Assembly: GCA_009801085.1 (NCBI GenBank)
Contig: VNWV01000003.1
Coordinates: 930,001-994,000, forward strand
Source of the DNA: Lasiodiplodia sp. COLG20
Taxonomy: Eukaryota > Ascomycota > Dothideomycetes > Botryosphaeriales > Botryosphaeriaceae
Reading direction: 5' to 3'
Length of the DNA: 64,000 bases
The number at the start of each line of letters is the position of its first letter. Positions within the stretch are counted from its first letter, which is position 1. The translations under genes were made by a program, and so were the position numbers. Shown here piece by piece: positions 19,099 to 30,720 of the stretch. Below the pieces are notes generated by a model that ran no database searches, was not told where the DNA came from, and saw nothing but the letters and a program-made list of their open reading frames with translations.

Positions 19099-21874
19099 AT
19101 GCTGGCCCCGATCCTAGTTTTCGTGCTCACATTGGGCGCAGCAACAGCACAGGTGACGCCAGTCCGAAGTACACACAGCTCCATCGTGAGCAGTCGTCAC
19201 GACCAAGGCTAACGACCCCACCAACACAGCTGGACCTTACCTCAACGTCACGTCGGCGAATCCGCCAGCCGCAACCACTCTCGCCGGACTATGCACCGCC
19301 AACTGCACATACCAGTCCGAAGCCGCCGACGCATACGGTTGGACCAAACGCACCTCATGGGCGGGCACCACCTCGGTCGAGTACGCGATCGAGTACCTCA
19401 TCGTCAACAACCGCACCAACACGACGCGCACCTCGACGTCATTCTTCACGCTACCCGCCGGCATCACCGCTCTACCGACCAACGCCGCGGGCACGCGCAC
19501 CCGCAACATCACCGTCTCGCTCCCCACGGGCGCTGCGGGCAACTGGACGACTTTCGTAACCACCATCGCCTACCCGTCGCGCTACACGCGCTACACCTCC
19601 GGCTACACCTGGTGGGGCGAAGTCCCCACCACGGACTCCAACAGCGCATCCATCTGCTCCTGGGCGCCCTACTACTTCTCCGGCACGCGCACCTACACGA
19701 CAACAACATACAACCGCGCCAGCAGCACCAGCGCCGCCGGCCTCTTCACCGACTTCGCGACCGCGGCCTCGGGCGCCTTCGTGCCGTTCGTCACGCTGCA
19801 GCCGTTCGGCGAGGATGCCTCGCAGCCCGTTGATCCAGACGACCCCGCGGGGATCGACTGGGAGTTCGACCTCGAGATTCCGCGCGAGTGGGTGGCGGGC
19901 GTGCCGGCGCCGTACGACGCGGATGCGGTGCCGCGGCTGTGCGAGACGGGGTTTATCCCGCTGCCGCCCGGGCAGGTGCATCGGACGTCGACGGAGGCGC
20001 CGGTGGGCGTGCTGTCGAGTGTGGAGTATTTGACGCTGACGTCGACGGTGCATGAGGATTCGGGGCCGGAGACGACGACGCAGAAGCAGCAGTCGGAGAC
20101 GAGCCAGGTGCAGCAGCCCGAGCCGACGACGACGACGGTTGCGCCGCCGCCGCAGTCGCAGACCGAGGACGCTCCCACCTCACCGTCGAATCCGCCAGCC
20201 TCGGAGGAGCCCGCGACCTCCTCGCCGCCTGCGGAGGAAGAACCGACGACGACAACAACAAGCAATCCCCTCGGCGTCATCATCTCCGCCATCGCCAGCA
20301 GCGCTGCGGCAGGAGAACAGCCCGGCTCAACGACGGCCACTGCAGCAGAACCCGCAACCACCGCTCCCCCGGTCGTCGTCGTGCCCCCCGCCAGCAGCGC
20401 TGCAGCCTCCGCCGGCGCTCCGCCCGCCAGCGAGGAAGCCTCCGGGCAAACTACCACCGGCGGCGTCGTCGTCATCGGCTCTGCAACGCTCTCGCAAGTC
20501 TCAAACGGCGGCAGCGGCAGCCCGGCCACCACCGCCGCCGATAGCAGCAAAGGCGCAGGAGGCGTCATCGTCAACATCGGCGGCCAGACACTCAGCTCGG
20601 CGGGGCAGACCGTCACACTCAGCGCCGCCAACTCCGCCAACTCCGCCGGGGCTAGCCCGCAGACGACTATCGCCGTCCTCCAAACCGACGCAACCGGCGC
20701 CATGCAGCTTGTCGTCGGCGGCAGCACCGTCGTGGGCGATGTGGGTGGGGCGTTTACGTCCGGTGCTGCGACAGCCGCAGGACAGCAGCAGCAGGGGAGC
20801 GGGACGACGGTCGTCGTCGTGGGTGGGCAGACGGTCGCAGTCGCGAGTGCGCTGGCCGGCGCGACGGGGACGGCGACGGCTGGCGTGGTTGTGGTTGGAG
20901 GGCAGACGCTCGAGGTGGGTGGCCCGACGAAGACGGTGGGAGGGGTGGCGATTGGCGCGCAGACGGATGCGGAGGGGCATACGGAGGTGGTGGTTGGTGG
21001 GGTGACGGCGACGGTGGGGGGTGCGACGACCGGCGCAGCGGTGGCGACGGTGGGGAGTGTGGTTGTGTCAGAGGGGGGAAGTGGTGGGGTGGTGGTGGGC
21101 GGGCAGACGGTGCAGGTGGGTGGGAGCGCGACGCTGAGCGGTGGGGATGTGGTCGTGGTGCAGACGGCGGCGGCGGGGGGCGCGACGCAGGTTGTTGTTG
21201 GCGGGAGTACGGTGGCGCTGCCGACGGCGAGTGGAGGTGGTGGAAGCGCGGTTGCTACGGTGGGAGGCGTGGTGGTGTCGGAGGGGAGTGCGGGAGGTGT
21301 GGTGGTTGGGGGCCAGACGGTGCAGATGGATGGAACTGTCACGCTGAGCGGCGGCGATGTGGTCGTGGTTCAGACGGGCGCGAGTGGAGCTACGCAGGTC
21401 GTCGTGGATGGGAGCACGGCGACGCTGCCGACGGTGAGCGCTGTTGCTACCTTCGTGGGGGAGACGGTGAGTGTTGCGCCTGGAGGCGGCATTGTTGTCG
21501 GCGGCCAGACTTTGACGCTTGGTCAAACCACGACTTTGAGCGATGGAGAGGTCGTCGGCCTGCAGACGGGCGCCAGCAGCATGACGGAGCTGGTCGTTGA
21601 TGGCTCCACTGCTACGCTCGCACCGAGTGGCTCTGGGCTTGGTGGGCTCATTTTGAGCGGCCTGGGGGCTACCTCAAGCGGCAAAGCTTCGAGTACGCGC
21701 GTTGTCAGCTCGACCAGGACTTCGTCGGGGGATGATGGGGAGGAGACTTCAAGCAGTGGAACGGCTGCTGCGGCGGCATCTTCGACCGCTGCTGGAGTCA
21801 AGGTTGCTTGCGTTAACAGTGAAGTGGTTTGGGTGATGCTCGTAAGCACTGTTGTGCTGCTTGTGCAGGCTTAA
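19099..21874 (+). CDS. Secreted, probably GPI-anchored surface protein B with C-terminal beta-type repeats
   Basis: Exon 1 (19099-19152) encodes the signal peptide MLAPILVFVLTLGAATAQ; a 55-nt intron (19153-19207) leads to exon 2 (19208-21874), total 906 residues. The N-terminal domain matches gene A: LAGLCTANCTY, IEYLIVNNRTNTTRTSTSFF, IAYPSRYT, YTWWGEV, CSWAPYYFS, DADAVPRLCETG. A Thr/Ser/Pro-rich linker (about 325-420) is a likely O-glycosylated stalk. From about residue 450 there are five units built around VVVGGQTVQVGG, SGGDVVVVQT and VVVGGSTVALPT, resembling the GGQT-type repeats common in uncharacterised fungal surface proteins. The C-terminus (SEVVWVMLVSTVVLLVQA) is hydrophobic after a small-residue stretch, as in GPI-anchor signals. 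Function is unknown; a cell-wall or spore-surface role is inference. The intact copy of the A/B pair. Confidence 0.8.
20554..21640 (+). repeat. Tandem GGQT-type beta repeats in gene B
   Basis: Three close units of about 60-65 residues (about 21060-21270, 21270-21455, 21455-21630) follow two more divergent ones (about 20554-20770, 20800-21060). Each has a GGQT element, a TLSxG(D/E)VV strand, an LQT/VQT turn and a V(V/D)GST strand, suggesting a repeating beta structure. Nucleotide divergence among units suggests they are not freshly duplicated. Confidence 0.7.
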
Positions 21875-22797
21875 TGACGGTTCGAGGAGATAATGACAAA
21901 AGGCACAAAGATTAATGATTATGATCAGGTAGAAAGAAATTTTCTGTTTAATACCGATCTGAGGTTCTCTTTCAATTATTGGTATTTACGTGGAAAATGC
22001 TTGGTATAATACTTTTGCCGGATGTTGGCTGCCATGATGATGAAGCGAACTGTAATGATGGAGGGCCAAGGGACAATAATGAACACCATAGATTCGCTAA
22101 ACAGCAGATCCGTCTGGAGAATCCATTGCTTGTATATCTGAATCTTTGCTATGTAACGTGGCTCGTGCTGGTGAACTAGTTCTCAACAGGGTCTTATTGG
22201 GGTCAACAGGTTATCATTGAATCGTATTGAGTGTTGGTGAAAACCCTTACACGAACGACGACATCCGACCAACAAATAAGGTCTTCACACCAGGACAAGG
22301 TCTTGACTCTTGACCACTCCTAGAAAATATAGATCCTACCGTGTCTGAACGGAGTCAATTATGGTAAGGTAATGATTCGTTTACAAGGTTTTTTGGTTGG
22401 GCAATCTCTCTTAAACCACTTGCCGTAGGCAAGAATGGACTGCGCGCAGCTGTGGGGGCAGCGACTCAGAAATATGAGACTTGTGCAACGAACGCATCTC
22501 CCGCAGAATGCGTCAATTCATCGCTCAGTTCAACCCACCCTCGAAGTCCTTGAAAGTTAATAATTTGGATCATTCACGCAGTCAAAGAATATTCTACGAA
22601 GCATCAACAGATGTTGAAGGCCAGTGCCCTGGTACGAAAAGATCAAACTGTGCCATTGTTGCATTTCTTAGAAGCGCACACACTTTGATCCACGTGGGTC
22701 TGCCGACCCAACAACATACCGTTACTACCGACCTCCTAACTCCAGCGTTTCTGACCTCTGGGTTATTCCTCTACTCCTCCATTTTTCAGATAAGGCT
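21875..22797. other. AT-rich spacer between surface protein B and GH47
   Basis: No supported gene in 923 nt. A 30-nt stretch (21912-21941) recurs with three differences at 25050-25079. Confidence 0.55.
21912..21941. repeat. 30-nt dispersed repeat, copy 1
   Basis: Starts TTAATGATTATGAT and matches 27 of 30 bases with 25050-25079; two of the differences are transitions. It is just 3' of surface protein gene B. Confidence 0.4.
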
Positions 22798-24780
22798 ATG
22801 GTGTTTTCCAATCACCATTGCATCTTCCCCACCATGTTGGCCCTGCTTTCACTTCGAAACGCCTTGCTTTTCGTAGTTGCATTTACCTTTGTAATTTTTG
22901 TTTCCTTTCAAATCTCTTGGTCCGCTGATCGCTTTCTTTACAGTCCTCCAGAGAGTATCAAAACGCGACATGGCAGATCCGCACCTCGGTTCATCGACCC
23001 CGCTGACAACAAGTTCCACTGGAGTCGCATCCCTCAGCGCTACCCGGTTAGAGACTTCATCCCAATGCCTTCGAATGCGATCCAGATCCCACAGATCCAG
23101 CATGTGTTTCCAGCAGAAAGCAAAAAGAACCGCAAGATCCGGCTTTCCCGTCTCGACCAGATTAAAGCCGAGTTCATGCATGCCTGGTCCGGCTACAAAA
23201 CAAATGCATGGCTTGCTGGTGAACTCAGGCCGATTTCTGGCAATGCGTTACAGAATTTTGGTGGATGGCCCGTGACGATTGTTGATTCTCTCGGTAAACT
23301 CAACGTAGCTTCTAGATCTCCGTTGATGCTAATATTCAGCGCCAGACACTCTATGGATAATGGGCCTGAAAGATGAGTTTGAAGAGGCTGTTCAAGCTTT
23401 GGATGCGATCGACTTCAGCACCTCTAGGCTGCATGAACTCAGCATCTTTGAAACCACTATCCGGTTCCTCGGCGGATTCTTGAGCGCATACGATCTGACC
23501 GAAGGCCGCTACCCCAGCCTTCTCCAGAAGGCATGGGAACTCGGCTACATGCTCTTTGGCGCATTCGACACGCCCAACCGCATGCCTGTCACCCTATGGG
23601 ATTTCAAGGATGCTGCGAAGGGCCGTCCGCAAGAAGCTGGAGACTCGGTGTCTTCCGCGGAGCTCGGGTCACTCTCTTTGGAGTTCACAAGGCTTTCACA
23701 GCTGACAGGCGATCCTCGTTTCTACGACGCTGTCCAAAGGATCATGGATGTGTTCGATGCCCAACAAAATTACACGAAGCTGCCTGGAATGTGGCCTGAG
23801 ATGGTCGACGCCAAGAATTTGCGCTTTACTTCTTCTGAAAATTTCACCATCGGAGCGCGCGCTGACTCTTTGTACGAATACCTCCCCAAAGTAAGTTCGT
23901 CCAAGAGTGGATGATACTCGGGTACGGCTGACTTGGACATTGATAGGAACACATGATGCTTGGTGGAGCAACTGCACAATATAGAAAGCTTTTCGAGCTT
24001 TCGGCGGAAAAGATGAAAAATTACTTGTTCTACCGGCCCATGACGTCTGATGGAGCCAACGTCCTCCTTTCTGGTGATGTTAAAGTGGAAGAGAGAGAAG
24101 CCATATTAGCACTGATCTATCCGAAGAACCAACACCTTGCATGTTTTGCAGGCGGGATGTTTGGTATTGCCGGGCAAATCTTTGACAATCCAGAAGACAC
24201 AGAAGTAGGACGAAGGCTTACCGAGGGTTGCTTGTGGTCATATGAGGTGAACCGGAACGGAATCATGCCCGATACCATGGTTACCGTACCTTGCAAACAC
24301 ACAGACCAATGCGCTTTAAACGTATCTGGAAGCATCGAAAATGGGAGACCCAAGGTACAAGAGCAGCACTTTGGGCCAGGTGTGACAAACGTGCCCAATA
24401 GGGCATACGAGCTCCGGTATGCGTGCTTCTTCACTTTAGCCACTGTTGACTAATATACCATTCCCAGCCCCGAGGCCATCGAATCAGTTTTCATACTTTA
24501 TCGAATCACGGGTAATGAGGACCTCCGCGAACGCGCTTGGACAATGTTCAAGAACATCATCAGGTTCACCAGAACTTCGTTCGGCCATGCAGTTCTTGCT
24601 GATTGCACGGTGGAAAATCCCCCTCAAGCAGATAGCATGCCGTCATATTGGATGGCAGAAACGCTCAAGTACTTTTACCTACTGTTCTCCGAGCCGGATG
24701 TGGTGAGCCTGGATCAATTCGTATTCAACACCGAAGCGCACCCGCTGAGGAGGCCAGACCCACCGCGAAAAAGCTTGTGA
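22798..24780 (+). CDS. Glycoside hydrolase family 47 alpha-1,2-mannosidase (type II membrane protein)
   Basis: Four exons (22798-23293, 23346-23890, 23947-24416, 24468-24780) close in frame to 607 residues. An N-terminal hydrophobic segment (LLFVVAFTFVIFVSFQISW) is a signal anchor, as in ER/Golgi class I mannosidases. The catalytic fold shows HAWSGYKTNAWLAGELRPIS, TIVDSLDTLWIMGLKDEFEE, ETTIRFLGGFLSAYDL, GARADSLYEYLPK, HLACFAGGMFG, PEAIESVFILYRITGN, AETLKYFYLLFSEP and the Ca-binding FNTEAHPL. Class I mannosidases trim Man-alpha-1,2-Man from N-glycans. Some usually conserved spots differ (AGEL where GHDEL is common; DSMPSY where an acidic residue often follows Met), so activity may differ from a classical Golgi enzyme. 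A second in-frame ATG at 22834 is an alternative start. Convergent with the kinase-RhoGAP gene. Confidence 0.9.
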
Positions 24781-25259
24781 ACAGGCTCCTGCGATCTGTA
24801 GCTCAAACAAGTTATTTAAAAATATACATAGTCTAGAGACATTATTCTCAGGTCAAATATAAGCAACCGGGTACCTCCAGTCCTTCTCATCTCTTGAAAA
24901 TGTCCTAAACAGATATAACATTGCGTGAGACTGCGAGCGTTATAGGTTTGGCAATCGTGAACAGCTTTGGAAGCACGATATTGTACGATAAGAAACATCG
25001 ATAGTGTGAGACGCTTTCCGTTTTTCTGTTGTGGTACATGCAATCAAGGTTAATGATTATGATTAGGTAAAATGAAATTCGAATTTGGACGCTTAACTCC
25101 AGTCGGTCATGCTTACAAACAACGATGTCGAGGGTATAAAGGACGCCGCTCCCCAATAGTAGTAGTCGCCAAGATTGACGCGCCAATAAGAAAACACACC
25201 CCTCTGGTATGCAGAAAAGCTAAGCCTGAAAAGTTATTTGATCGTTCCAATGCATTTCT
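24781..25259. other. Intergenic region between convergent GH47 and kinase-RhoGAP genes
   Basis: 479 AT-rich nt containing two 3' ends and the second copy of the 30-nt repeat (25050-25079). No coding signal. Confidence 0.55.
25050..25079. repeat. 30-nt dispersed repeat, copy 2
   Basis: Matches 27 of 30 bases of 21912-21941; see that entry. Confidence 0.4.
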
Positions 25260-28200
25260 TTACACAGCCAGAACTACATTCGTGTCGGTGGTGGTTGGAA
25301 CAAGGACGGAAGGTTGGTGGACTCTTTGCTCCAAAGGGCCTGTCTCTTCAAGCCACGTCCGCTCGATCGCGTTCTCGTGTTCGTCCGAAACCAGCCCATT
25401 ATGGTGTTCAATGAGGAAAACAATGGTAGACAACAGTGTCCTTATATCGCTGCCGTCAAAAAGCGAAGTAAGGCTGGAGGGTCCGCGGAAAAAGACGTTC
25501 AGGAATCGAAGCGCGAGAAGCTCCATATCGGCAGCCGTGGTTGAGAAGGCTCTGAAGAAGTCTAAAACGTAAAGTAGAAGGTCCCGCTGCACTGGATACA
25601 ACTCGCCGATAAGTTTGCGGAAAATGGTGAGTTTCTTGGCTTCAGAGAAGCCGCTCTTTGCCGTGCACGGAATACAGAAGGCCTCGAAATATTTGAAGGG
25701 GATCAATGGATCGCCAAGTCGTCTCAGAAAGTAGAGGAGTAGGCTTGCAGTATGCTCAGTGCTGAATGGCGGCCACTCCTGGGCCAAACCGAAGTGAGGC
25801 GCGGTTTCGAAACGCCGTGTAAGAAAGCCAAGGCTGAGATCGTTCTTTGGAATATGGAAGTTTACGGTTTGTCGATGACCTGTATTTGTCAGTTTCAACG
25901 TTGCTGACGAGGTTAAATGCATGCTCCTGCCTTACCTGCTGTTTTCAAGAAACTGACGCATTCGACGACAACTATTGGCAAGTAGGCCACCCTAGCCTCT
26001 TTTAAGACCCCAGACGAATATTGGACGCTAACGCCGGCGAAAACACATTTGTGAAGACGGTTTCCGAATATAGGATAGGGCGGTTGGCTTTGGCTACCAC
26101 TGATGACAGAAGGAGACAGGTTCGCGATTTCCTTCTTGGAATTGAGAGATTGGTCGAGTATGTCATTTGGAATCTTCCCTTCAGATCCTCCCCTCCCTCG
26201 TACAAGTCGCCACCATGCACCTTGAGACTGGTTGTTAGACTTTTCAGATGATAGTTGTACGGCGCTAAATGCTTTCCGCATCAGTGCTCGAGACCGAGGC
26301 TTCTGGCTAGCTGTCTCGATGGAAGATAAATTCGGTTCTCCGGACTTGGAGCTCTCCTGGCTCTCTGGCTCTTCTGTCTGCACGACGCGCGGTTGTTCCT
26401 CCCATGGATTATTTGCCCACGTATGGTGAATTTCCTCTGCGCCGGGAATCAGGCTTAGATCGTTGATAGCTTCAGAAAGCGAGAGTAGCTCTTCATGATC
26501 TGATGACGTGGCTTGCTCTGGGGAATTGTTCCTGTATGTTAAATCACTGGACTCTGACACTGGTGGACAATCGTCGACGGCTTCGTCGGAGGCCGAAGGT
26601 TTCCTTTCTGGCTGGAATCCTGGCTGGGAGGAACCTTGGATTGGATGCAGCTCAAGTGGACCGATCGGGACAGAATTATCTTCCATGACTTCAGGTGCCG
26701 ATGAAGAAGATAGGACAGTTGATGCATCATGATGTAGTGTCGAATAGTCTACGGTGAATGGTCTGAGAGAGAAGTCATTGTCTATGGTATGCTCTATGGT
26801 GTATTCAAATGAGCTGTCCCATTCAGACAGTGCGGAACCGTTGTAGCTGTTTGAACTGTTGTCCGTCGTAGAAGCCTTTGTACTAGATGCCGCTGGAGTA
26901 TTGGTCAGGTCTTGTGCTAGAGAATCTTCTCGTAGTCTCAGTAGCTGGCCACTGCTTTCAAGGGCTGGCGCCATTGCTATCTGAATTGTCTTTTTCGTTG
27001 AATCATGACGAGGAAACGGCTGTCTCGCGCCTTCGGGAGTGGTTTGAATGTCATCAGCCAAGCTATCGTTTGAATCCGATAGAGCTTCCTCGGTGAGACA
27101 ACAGATTCCGCAAAACATTGTCGCAGAAAGGTCGTCTCCAGAGGGTGTTGTGATAGTGGTAACCACCTCTGCTGCCGTTGGCCTGGACTCACGGTCAAAG
27201 CTCAGCATGCTCTGAGATAGGTCGAGAATTTTGTTGTCTCGGAGTAATCCAATTTCCCGGAGCCTCGCAATCAGGGTCGATGTTGCATCAGGGTTTCGGC
27301 TGGCGTATGGCTCCTTCGTACCATGATTTGAAAAATAGCCGCGCATCCACTCCGTGCTTTGATGCTTCAAAACCACGACCATTTCGAGGAAGACGCACCC
27401 AAGAGACCAGATATCGGCAGATGTATTGCGAGGATCGCCCGCCGCAACCTCTGGAGCAGAATATCGAGGCGTCATTGCCGTTACTCCCGACGTAGTGCTC
27501 CCTGCATGATCGGAATAGTCTTTGGAAAGACCGAAATCAGTGAAAAGTACATTCCCTCCATCGATAAGAATGTTCTGCGGCTTGATGTCGCGATGTCTGA
27601 TAGACTGGTCGTGCAGATACTGGAGAGCCGTTGCCAGACATCCAAAGAAACTCCGCAGGGAGGTCAAATTTGGAGGCGCTTTCTGGGCCGCCATGAGGTC
27701 CATGTACTCCGCGAGGTTCATATCGGCCACAGGGGATATGATCATGCCCAGGTACTTCGGGTCCGTAAAGCTCCCAACGAACTGCACGATGTGCCTGTGC
27801 TTCAAGGCCTTGATAAGCTGCATCTCTGCTGCGAACTGCCTCACCGCTTGCTTGGAATTGTTCCAAAATGCTGTGCGGCGAGGAATGCGTTTGAGCGCGT
27901 ATTGCTTGCAGCTTATCCTGCTCTTTATCAAATCGACCTGACTGTAACCTCCAGCGCCGAGTCTGCGTAGCGTCTTGAAAGGCAGTGGATCCTCTTTGCC
28001 GAAATGTCGATGCTTCCCGTTTTCACCCTTCTCCAGATCCACGGATTTCGTCAGAATGACATGCTGTGTCTGCACAATAGCGCGTCGCACGGCTGGGTCG
28101 AGGCTCGGCGGGAGGGAGGTCGACTCCACTGGGAAGCAAAAATCCGAAAAGCCAGATTTGAGCAGGTCTCCGAGGATGTCCAAGCGCCCAATGATCCAAA

Positions 28201-28372
28201 GAACAATGTATGCCCGCGGCGCCTGGCTATGGACCTCATTCTGGCCCTCGAGGAGGGTTGCGACCTCCTCAATCTCCGCATCCAATAGCGTTCGTGTCTC
28301 GTCGCTTGAAGGAAAGAGTTTGGAGAGGCGCTCCGCGGCGAGATCGAGTGCGGGCACGGTGAACTCGGCCAT
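25260..28372 (-). CDS. Serine/threonine protein kinase fused to a C-terminal RhoGAP-like domain
   Basis: Two exons (28372-25936 and 25879-25260) around a 56-nt intron close in frame to 1018 residues. The kinase domain (about 130-410) is complete: LGAGGYSQVD loop, YALKRIPRR with the Lys, HRDIKPQN catalytic loop, DFGLSKD, SAPEVAAGD and DIWSLGCVF. A long Ser/Glu-rich linker (about 430-740) follows. The last 270 residues match a RhoGAP fold: PYPIFGNRLHKC, YLPIVVVECVSFLKTAG, SLLLYFLRRLGDPLIPFKYF, GELYPVQRDLLLYVLDFFRA and LALRFLNVFFRGP. The intron falls inside this domain in phase, so kinase and GAP are one protein. The arginine-finger site (FRxxG in active GAPs) reads FHIPK, and the helper Asn (NLA) reads LLA, so GAP catalysis is probably lost and the module may only bind Rho-type GTPases. 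The fusion is inferred from one open frame and a consensus intron. Confidence 0.85.
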
Positions 28373-29018
28373 TGCTGGTTCTAGAGTTAGCGCGCCGTGC
28401 GCTGCGTCTCATCGCTCACGTTATACTCACTGCAACTTGCGAAAAGATGTGTCCATGAATTAAACGAGTGCTGGTTTTCGCATGATCGCAAGAATCGCAG
28501 CCTTGCGGCTTGACTCTCGACGACGCGTCGTCAGATGAGACACCCCGCTTATTTGCAGCTGATCCTCTTTCGGCCCTCGCGGCTGCTATTGATAGCTCCG
28601 GTGTGACACAATTCAAGCCACGGGAGCGGGCGAGCGAGGTTGTGGAACTCCGAAAGCCGAACTGCATGCACCGTGCCGCAAAGGTGATGTCACTGCGTTG
28701 ATTGTGCTTAGCGGCACCCTTCTTGACTCACTCTGATACACAGACTTCGATAATAGACTGCACTTTCGTCTTTTGACGCTGATTCTATTTGTAATTCGTC
28801 GAGAATGCCCAAGATTCCACTAACGCTGAACTACTCCAAAGAAACGCTCCCGCCTCTTAGCCTCTTCCCTTCGGACTCATCTCGGAATTTACAAATGACT
28901 TCCAACCATGCTCACTCAAATACCTTTGTGGAGATCCTGAAAAGTAGAAATCTGTGGAAACATTAATTAGCCAATTGTGTAGCAAGGTATTGCCTGGTAG
29001 ATAGGCTGCTTAGATTAC
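28373..29018. other. Spacer upstream of kinase-RhoGAP
   Basis: 646 nt holding the kinase promoter and the 3' flank of the zinc-finger gene. Short frames on both strands (28416-28701) are antisense pairs without a domain. Confidence 0.5.
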
Positions 29019-30720
29019 CTATTCCTGTTCCTGTTGAGAAGGCCTCTTGTTCAGCGAGGTGTTAAGATTGCAGATTTGGTCTAGTGTGAGGGCATTGTTC
29101 GTGTCGGATGGAAACGTGTGGAGGTCTCTCGAGAACTCTACTTCCGGTAGGACCAGCGGAGCCTCATGAGAGTCGTCCGTAGAGTTGATGCATATGCTGG
29201 AGACTTGTACGTCCTCTGGATTTGCAGGAGTTGGAGCGTGCTCGTCGTGCTCTTCCACATGTCCAGAGTGTTCCGCCAGCGACTCGCTTTCCACAAACCT
29301 ATCCAGACACCTGTCCAGTATCTCCAATCTACGGCCACTGAGATCTTCGGCAATCTGTGGCCACATGGGGTGCGCTTCTACCATTTTTCTAACTTCTTGC
29401 CTGAGCAACTCTGGCAGCCTTTCATTTAGAAAGTGTTGGTATGGCGTCAGGTCAAATGACTTCGTAGTTCCAGGCGCGTAATCGACGTCTGTAGTGGTAA
29501 GTTAGTAACAGGTCAGTGATAAGTGTATCTTTCTCAAGTACATGTTGGTGGAAAAGGGAGGGGACTTGGGTACGGCACATACATGGTGAGGGTATGTCAG
29601 CCTCTGCTACGTCGGGAAAGCATATTCGGTAGACCCGCTTCCACTTCTCTTCCTCTGATGTGTTCGACGTTCTCTTTCTACACCTCAAGGACTTTTCTTG
29701 GTTGTAGTCAAGACCTTCCTCTTGTGGAGGCCGCTCGACACATCTCTCAGCTTTTCTGACATGGTGGTCTAGCAAAATCTTGTTTCCAAACTCTTCATAG
29801 CATCTTGGGCATTGTATGACGGCAGGCCGGACGTGTCTTCGGTAAAGGTGCTCCTTGACTCGATGGGTCGTGGACCAGCCTGGGTACGCACAAACGGTGA
29901 ATCTTGGAGTTTGGCCGGGATATCTTTTTGCAAAGGGGCAGGCTAACTTCCTCGACACACCTTTGACTTCAGGGGCCTGAGGGGAAGTCATTCGTTGCCG
30001 TTCGCCATCATCTTCATCATCCTTCCCATCACCATTAGTAGAAGATCTTTCTTTCCTTCTCCTTTTTGCACCTGCACCGAGCTCCGAAGAAGACGCTTGA
30101 GTATATGACAGTGAGTCTCGTGAGGACCCTGAAGATATCGGTGACCCGGAGTTCACGGTACATGCTCTTTCAGATTCTGATACCTCCAAGATGTCGCAAG
30201 GTGTACATGCGATTGTAGGTGGATCAGTGAGATCCTGTAACAAGCTGTGGAATTGTTCCATAAGCCTATCAACTAGTAGTTCATTCGTGTCACTGAGCAG
30301 GGACGGAAAAAATTCTGGAGACCTTGTTTCAATATCATCCTCGGAGGCTGTGGTACTGTGCGCATCCGTGTCATCATGTGTATTGCGTATTGGCTCCGTC
30401 GGAGGTTGCTTCGTTTGTTTTCCCATGGCCTGATCTTGTTCCTGATTGGCCTCTCTCCCAGGCTGCTGAAGTCTATGATCTACAGATAGTAGATGTTGAT
30501 CCGGCTGCTTAGAAGCGTCTCTATCGTCCCGAATTCGTTTATAGGAAGCCGCATCATCATCTGCTCGTGTTGTGCATGGACGACATACTTTCAGCTTGCA
30601 CCTCTGGCATTCGAATATGAACCAATGTGGGCCAGAGTGACACCGGTTGCAGATCCAGTGGATGAGATGGTTGTCGGATTTGACCATCTTGAATGCATGG
30701 TCGCAGGTTTTCGAGATCAT
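29019..30720 (-). CDS. Zinc-finger protein with Cys-rich N-terminal module and central C2H2-like fingers
   Basis: Two exons (30720-29583 and 29488-29019), 94-nt intron, 535 residues in frame. The first 45 residues hold paired Cys/His motifs (CDHAF, HWICNRCHSGPHWF, CQRCKLKVCRPC) of a treble-clef or ZZ-like type. A disordered Ser/Asp-rich segment with KRRRKERSS (possible nuclear signal) leads to two fingers: LACPFAKRYP with HRVKEHLYRRH, and IQCPRCYEEF with LLDHHVRKAERC. The C-terminal part is acidic. The arrangement 'ACPFAKRYP...HRVKEHLYRRH' recurs in uncharacterised fungal nuclear proteins. Likely nucleic-acid binding or regulatory; target unknown. Confidence 0.75.
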
